A DNA stretch of 64,000 nt, taken from Emticicia sp. BO119 (lineage in GTDB: Bacteria > Bacteroidota > Bacteroidia > Cytophagales > Spirosomataceae). Location: positions 1 to 64,000 of the forward strand of contig NZ_JACETV010000013.1 of NCBI RefSeq assembly GCF_013912375.1. Direction: 5' to 3'. A program made the translations under genes and the position numbers. Shown one piece after another: positions 62,926-64,000 of this stretch. Numbering within the stretch: position 1 is the first letter of the stretch; the number at the start of each line of letters is the position of its first letter. Under the pieces are notes generated by a model that saw only the letters and a list, made by a program, of their open reading frames with translations, was not told the DNA's origin and searched no databases.

Positions 62926-64000
62926 CTATTGAATGCTGATTGTTTGTTCTTTAATGACTTTAAACTGATTATTTTCCAGCTTGCCGATTTTCATGCTGAA
63001 TTGTCCACTTGGTAAATCCGGTTTGGCTACAATGGCATCAATCCTGTTGTTGTAGAATCTCCGTGTACTTATAAAGTTGGTAAACTTATTAGCCTGTGTT
63101 TCCAAAGGGAATGCCAGACGATTTTTACCATTGCTGAAAATGGCATAATACCCATCATAGCGGGTTCCGAATGGAACAAAAACATTATCCAATTCTATAT
63201 GGAATGTATTCGAGCCATCAGTTACTTTTACTGTTTCGCTACCTGTATTCGTTACCTGATTTTCGTACAAAGCTTTATTCATTACATCGATTTCCGCCGG
63301 AGGGGTATAGTTTTTGAAATGTACCCTGCTAATCCAGAGTATATCATTGACATATTTCATCACACCTGGCACAAAGCCAGCATAATTATATGGAGGGATA
63401 GGTAACTTCTGATATTGTGTAATAGGCGCGTGGTCATCCGGATTCCGGGAGTTTTCAAACGCATAATAGTAGTAACGACCATTGTTTTTCCAGTTCAGGA
63501 TAGTAGTTCCAAAGAAACGGCGTCGGTTCTCTACATCGTCCCAGCTTTCGTAATAAGAAAAAAGATTAAATAGTAAGGTTACCACAATTGAAATCCGCAG
63601 ATATTTTTTCCATTGACTAACAGGCAAAATATTAAATGAACTCAGATAGAGAATAATAAACAGAATAATGGATACTGTTTTATAACGACTGGCAAAGGCC
63701 TGCTCTAAGCCCTGGCTTGCTCTCGAAACTGAAAACGCAGCACCACTCAAAGCCACAAAAACAAAAGCCGCCAATAAATAAAGATTGAATTTCGGATATT
63801 GTAATAGTTTCTCGTACAACCGATAAAACCAGTTGTGCATATTCTTTTTCGCTTTAGGCCAGAAACGATAATATAGGAAAGTGAATAGTAGTACCGCCAA
63901 CCAGCCTATCATGGCCAAACCCACTACAATAGCTATAACATGCTTAACGGTAATATCATAAACCTGCACAGTACTATCAATCGGTGAGCCAAAGAAAGCA
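62926..64000 (-). CDS. Membrane protein of a glycan cluster, 5'-truncated by the window edge
   Basis: The frame is open to the right edge with no stop, so the true start lies outside; a GTG at 63967-63969 is only an internal candidate. Visible parts are four transmembrane helices (e.g. VIAIVVGLAMIGWLAVLLF, LYLLAAFVFVALSGAAF) and a C-terminal non-membrane part of about 180 residues (ILNWKNNGRYYYYAF onward). I recognise no catalytic motif. Its place before an FAD enzyme and a GtrB-like transferase suggests a membrane glycosyltransferase or glycan-modifying protein (inference). Confidence 0.7.
   Translation of the reverse strand, partial: AFFGSPIDSTVQVYDITVKHVIAIVVGLAMIGWLAVLLFTFLYYRFWPKAKKNMHNWFYRLYEKLLQYPKFNLYLLAAFVFVALSGAAFSVSRASQGLEQAFASRYKTVSIILFIILYLSSFNILPVSQWKKYLRISIVVTLLFNLFSYYESWDDVENRRRFFGTTILNWKNNGRYYYYAFENSRNPDDHAPITQYQKLPIPPYNYAGFVPGVMKYVNDILWISRVHFKNYTPPAEIDVMNKALYENQVTNTGSETVKVTDGSNTFHIELDNVFVPFGTRYDGYYAIFSNGKNRLAFPLETQANKFTNFISTRRFYNNRIDAIVAKPDLPSGQFSMKIGKLENNQFKVIKEQTISIQ

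Noticed and set aside
1-64000. tRNA genes, CRISPR arrays, intact insertion sequences or prophage
   Set aside because: I read the gaps between genes and found no cloverleaf-like sequence, spaced repeat arrays, transposase or phage structural genes; a tRNAscan or ISfinder search was not possible.

Overview
The window looks like chromosomal DNA of a Bacteroidota bacterium, most likely in the Cytophagales (the order is inferred, not proven). The evidence is a GldB gliding lipoprotein, the tail of a type IX secretion (T9SS) 'gliding motility-associated' C-terminal domain at the left edge, a 7TMR-DISM/histidine kinase/receiver/AraC hybrid regulator, a GH97 glycosidase, a T9SS-style beta-helix surface protein, and many promoters of the Bacteroidota type (TTTG or TTG, 19-23 bp, then TAnnTTTG). 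Genes generally lack Shine-Dalgarno sequences. I saw no tRNA, rRNA, CRISPR array, intact insertion sequence or prophage.

Layout. 1-5.5 kb: end of a T9SS cargo gene, an AraC regulator, a RibD/DHFR-like reductase, an HPP membrane protein, then an unusual pair made of a multi-pass membrane protein and an exported anchored protein, both with repeated histidine motifs. 5.6-11.4 kb: DUF2971 protein, alpha/beta-hydrolase lipoprotein, a GH97 gene broken by one missing base, and a Tat-exported Gfo/Idh/MocA oxidoreductase. 11.7-14.3 kb: rplK-rplA-rplJ-rplL with its own promoter and terminator, with neither nusG/secE before it nor rpoBC after it. 14.5-16.3 kb: PhoB/PhoR-like two-component pair. 16.4-24.1 kb: a surface/sensing block of three tandem collagen-like lipoproteins, a 928-residue beta-helix protein and the hybrid regulator. 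24.4-31 kb: pseudouridine synthase, DMT permease, Fur-family repressor, ABC exporter, gldB, serine hydrolase. 31.2-42 kb: PpiD-like chaperone, an orphan protein, AlkB-type hydroxylase with a divergent HupE-like protein, M1 peptidase, dienoyl-CoA isomerase-like crotonase, typA. 42.2-53.9 kb: small lipoproteins, a LuxE-like enzyme, fructosamine kinase, dxr, globin, a cupin/monooxygenase pair, small membrane and secreted proteins, a stand-alone LytTR regulator, a second pseudouridine synthase, a Tat-exported sugar isomerase-like protein, a 57-residue lipoprotein and GtrA. 53.9-59.2 kb: nuoKLMN, the membrane proton-pumping end of complex I without nuoA-J. 59.3-64 kb: DEDDh exonuclease and a glycan cluster (GtrB-like glycosyltransferase, FAD oxidoreductase, membrane protein running off the right edge).

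Most of the window is housekeeping and cell-envelope biology. The best candidates for something undescribed are the histidine-motif membrane/exported pair at 2.6-5.5 kb (possible metal handling), the collagen-like lipoprotein triplet with its adjacent surface protein and hybrid sensor (16.4-24.1 kb), and a 100-nt long-hairpin element at 42867-42966 between two divergent genes.
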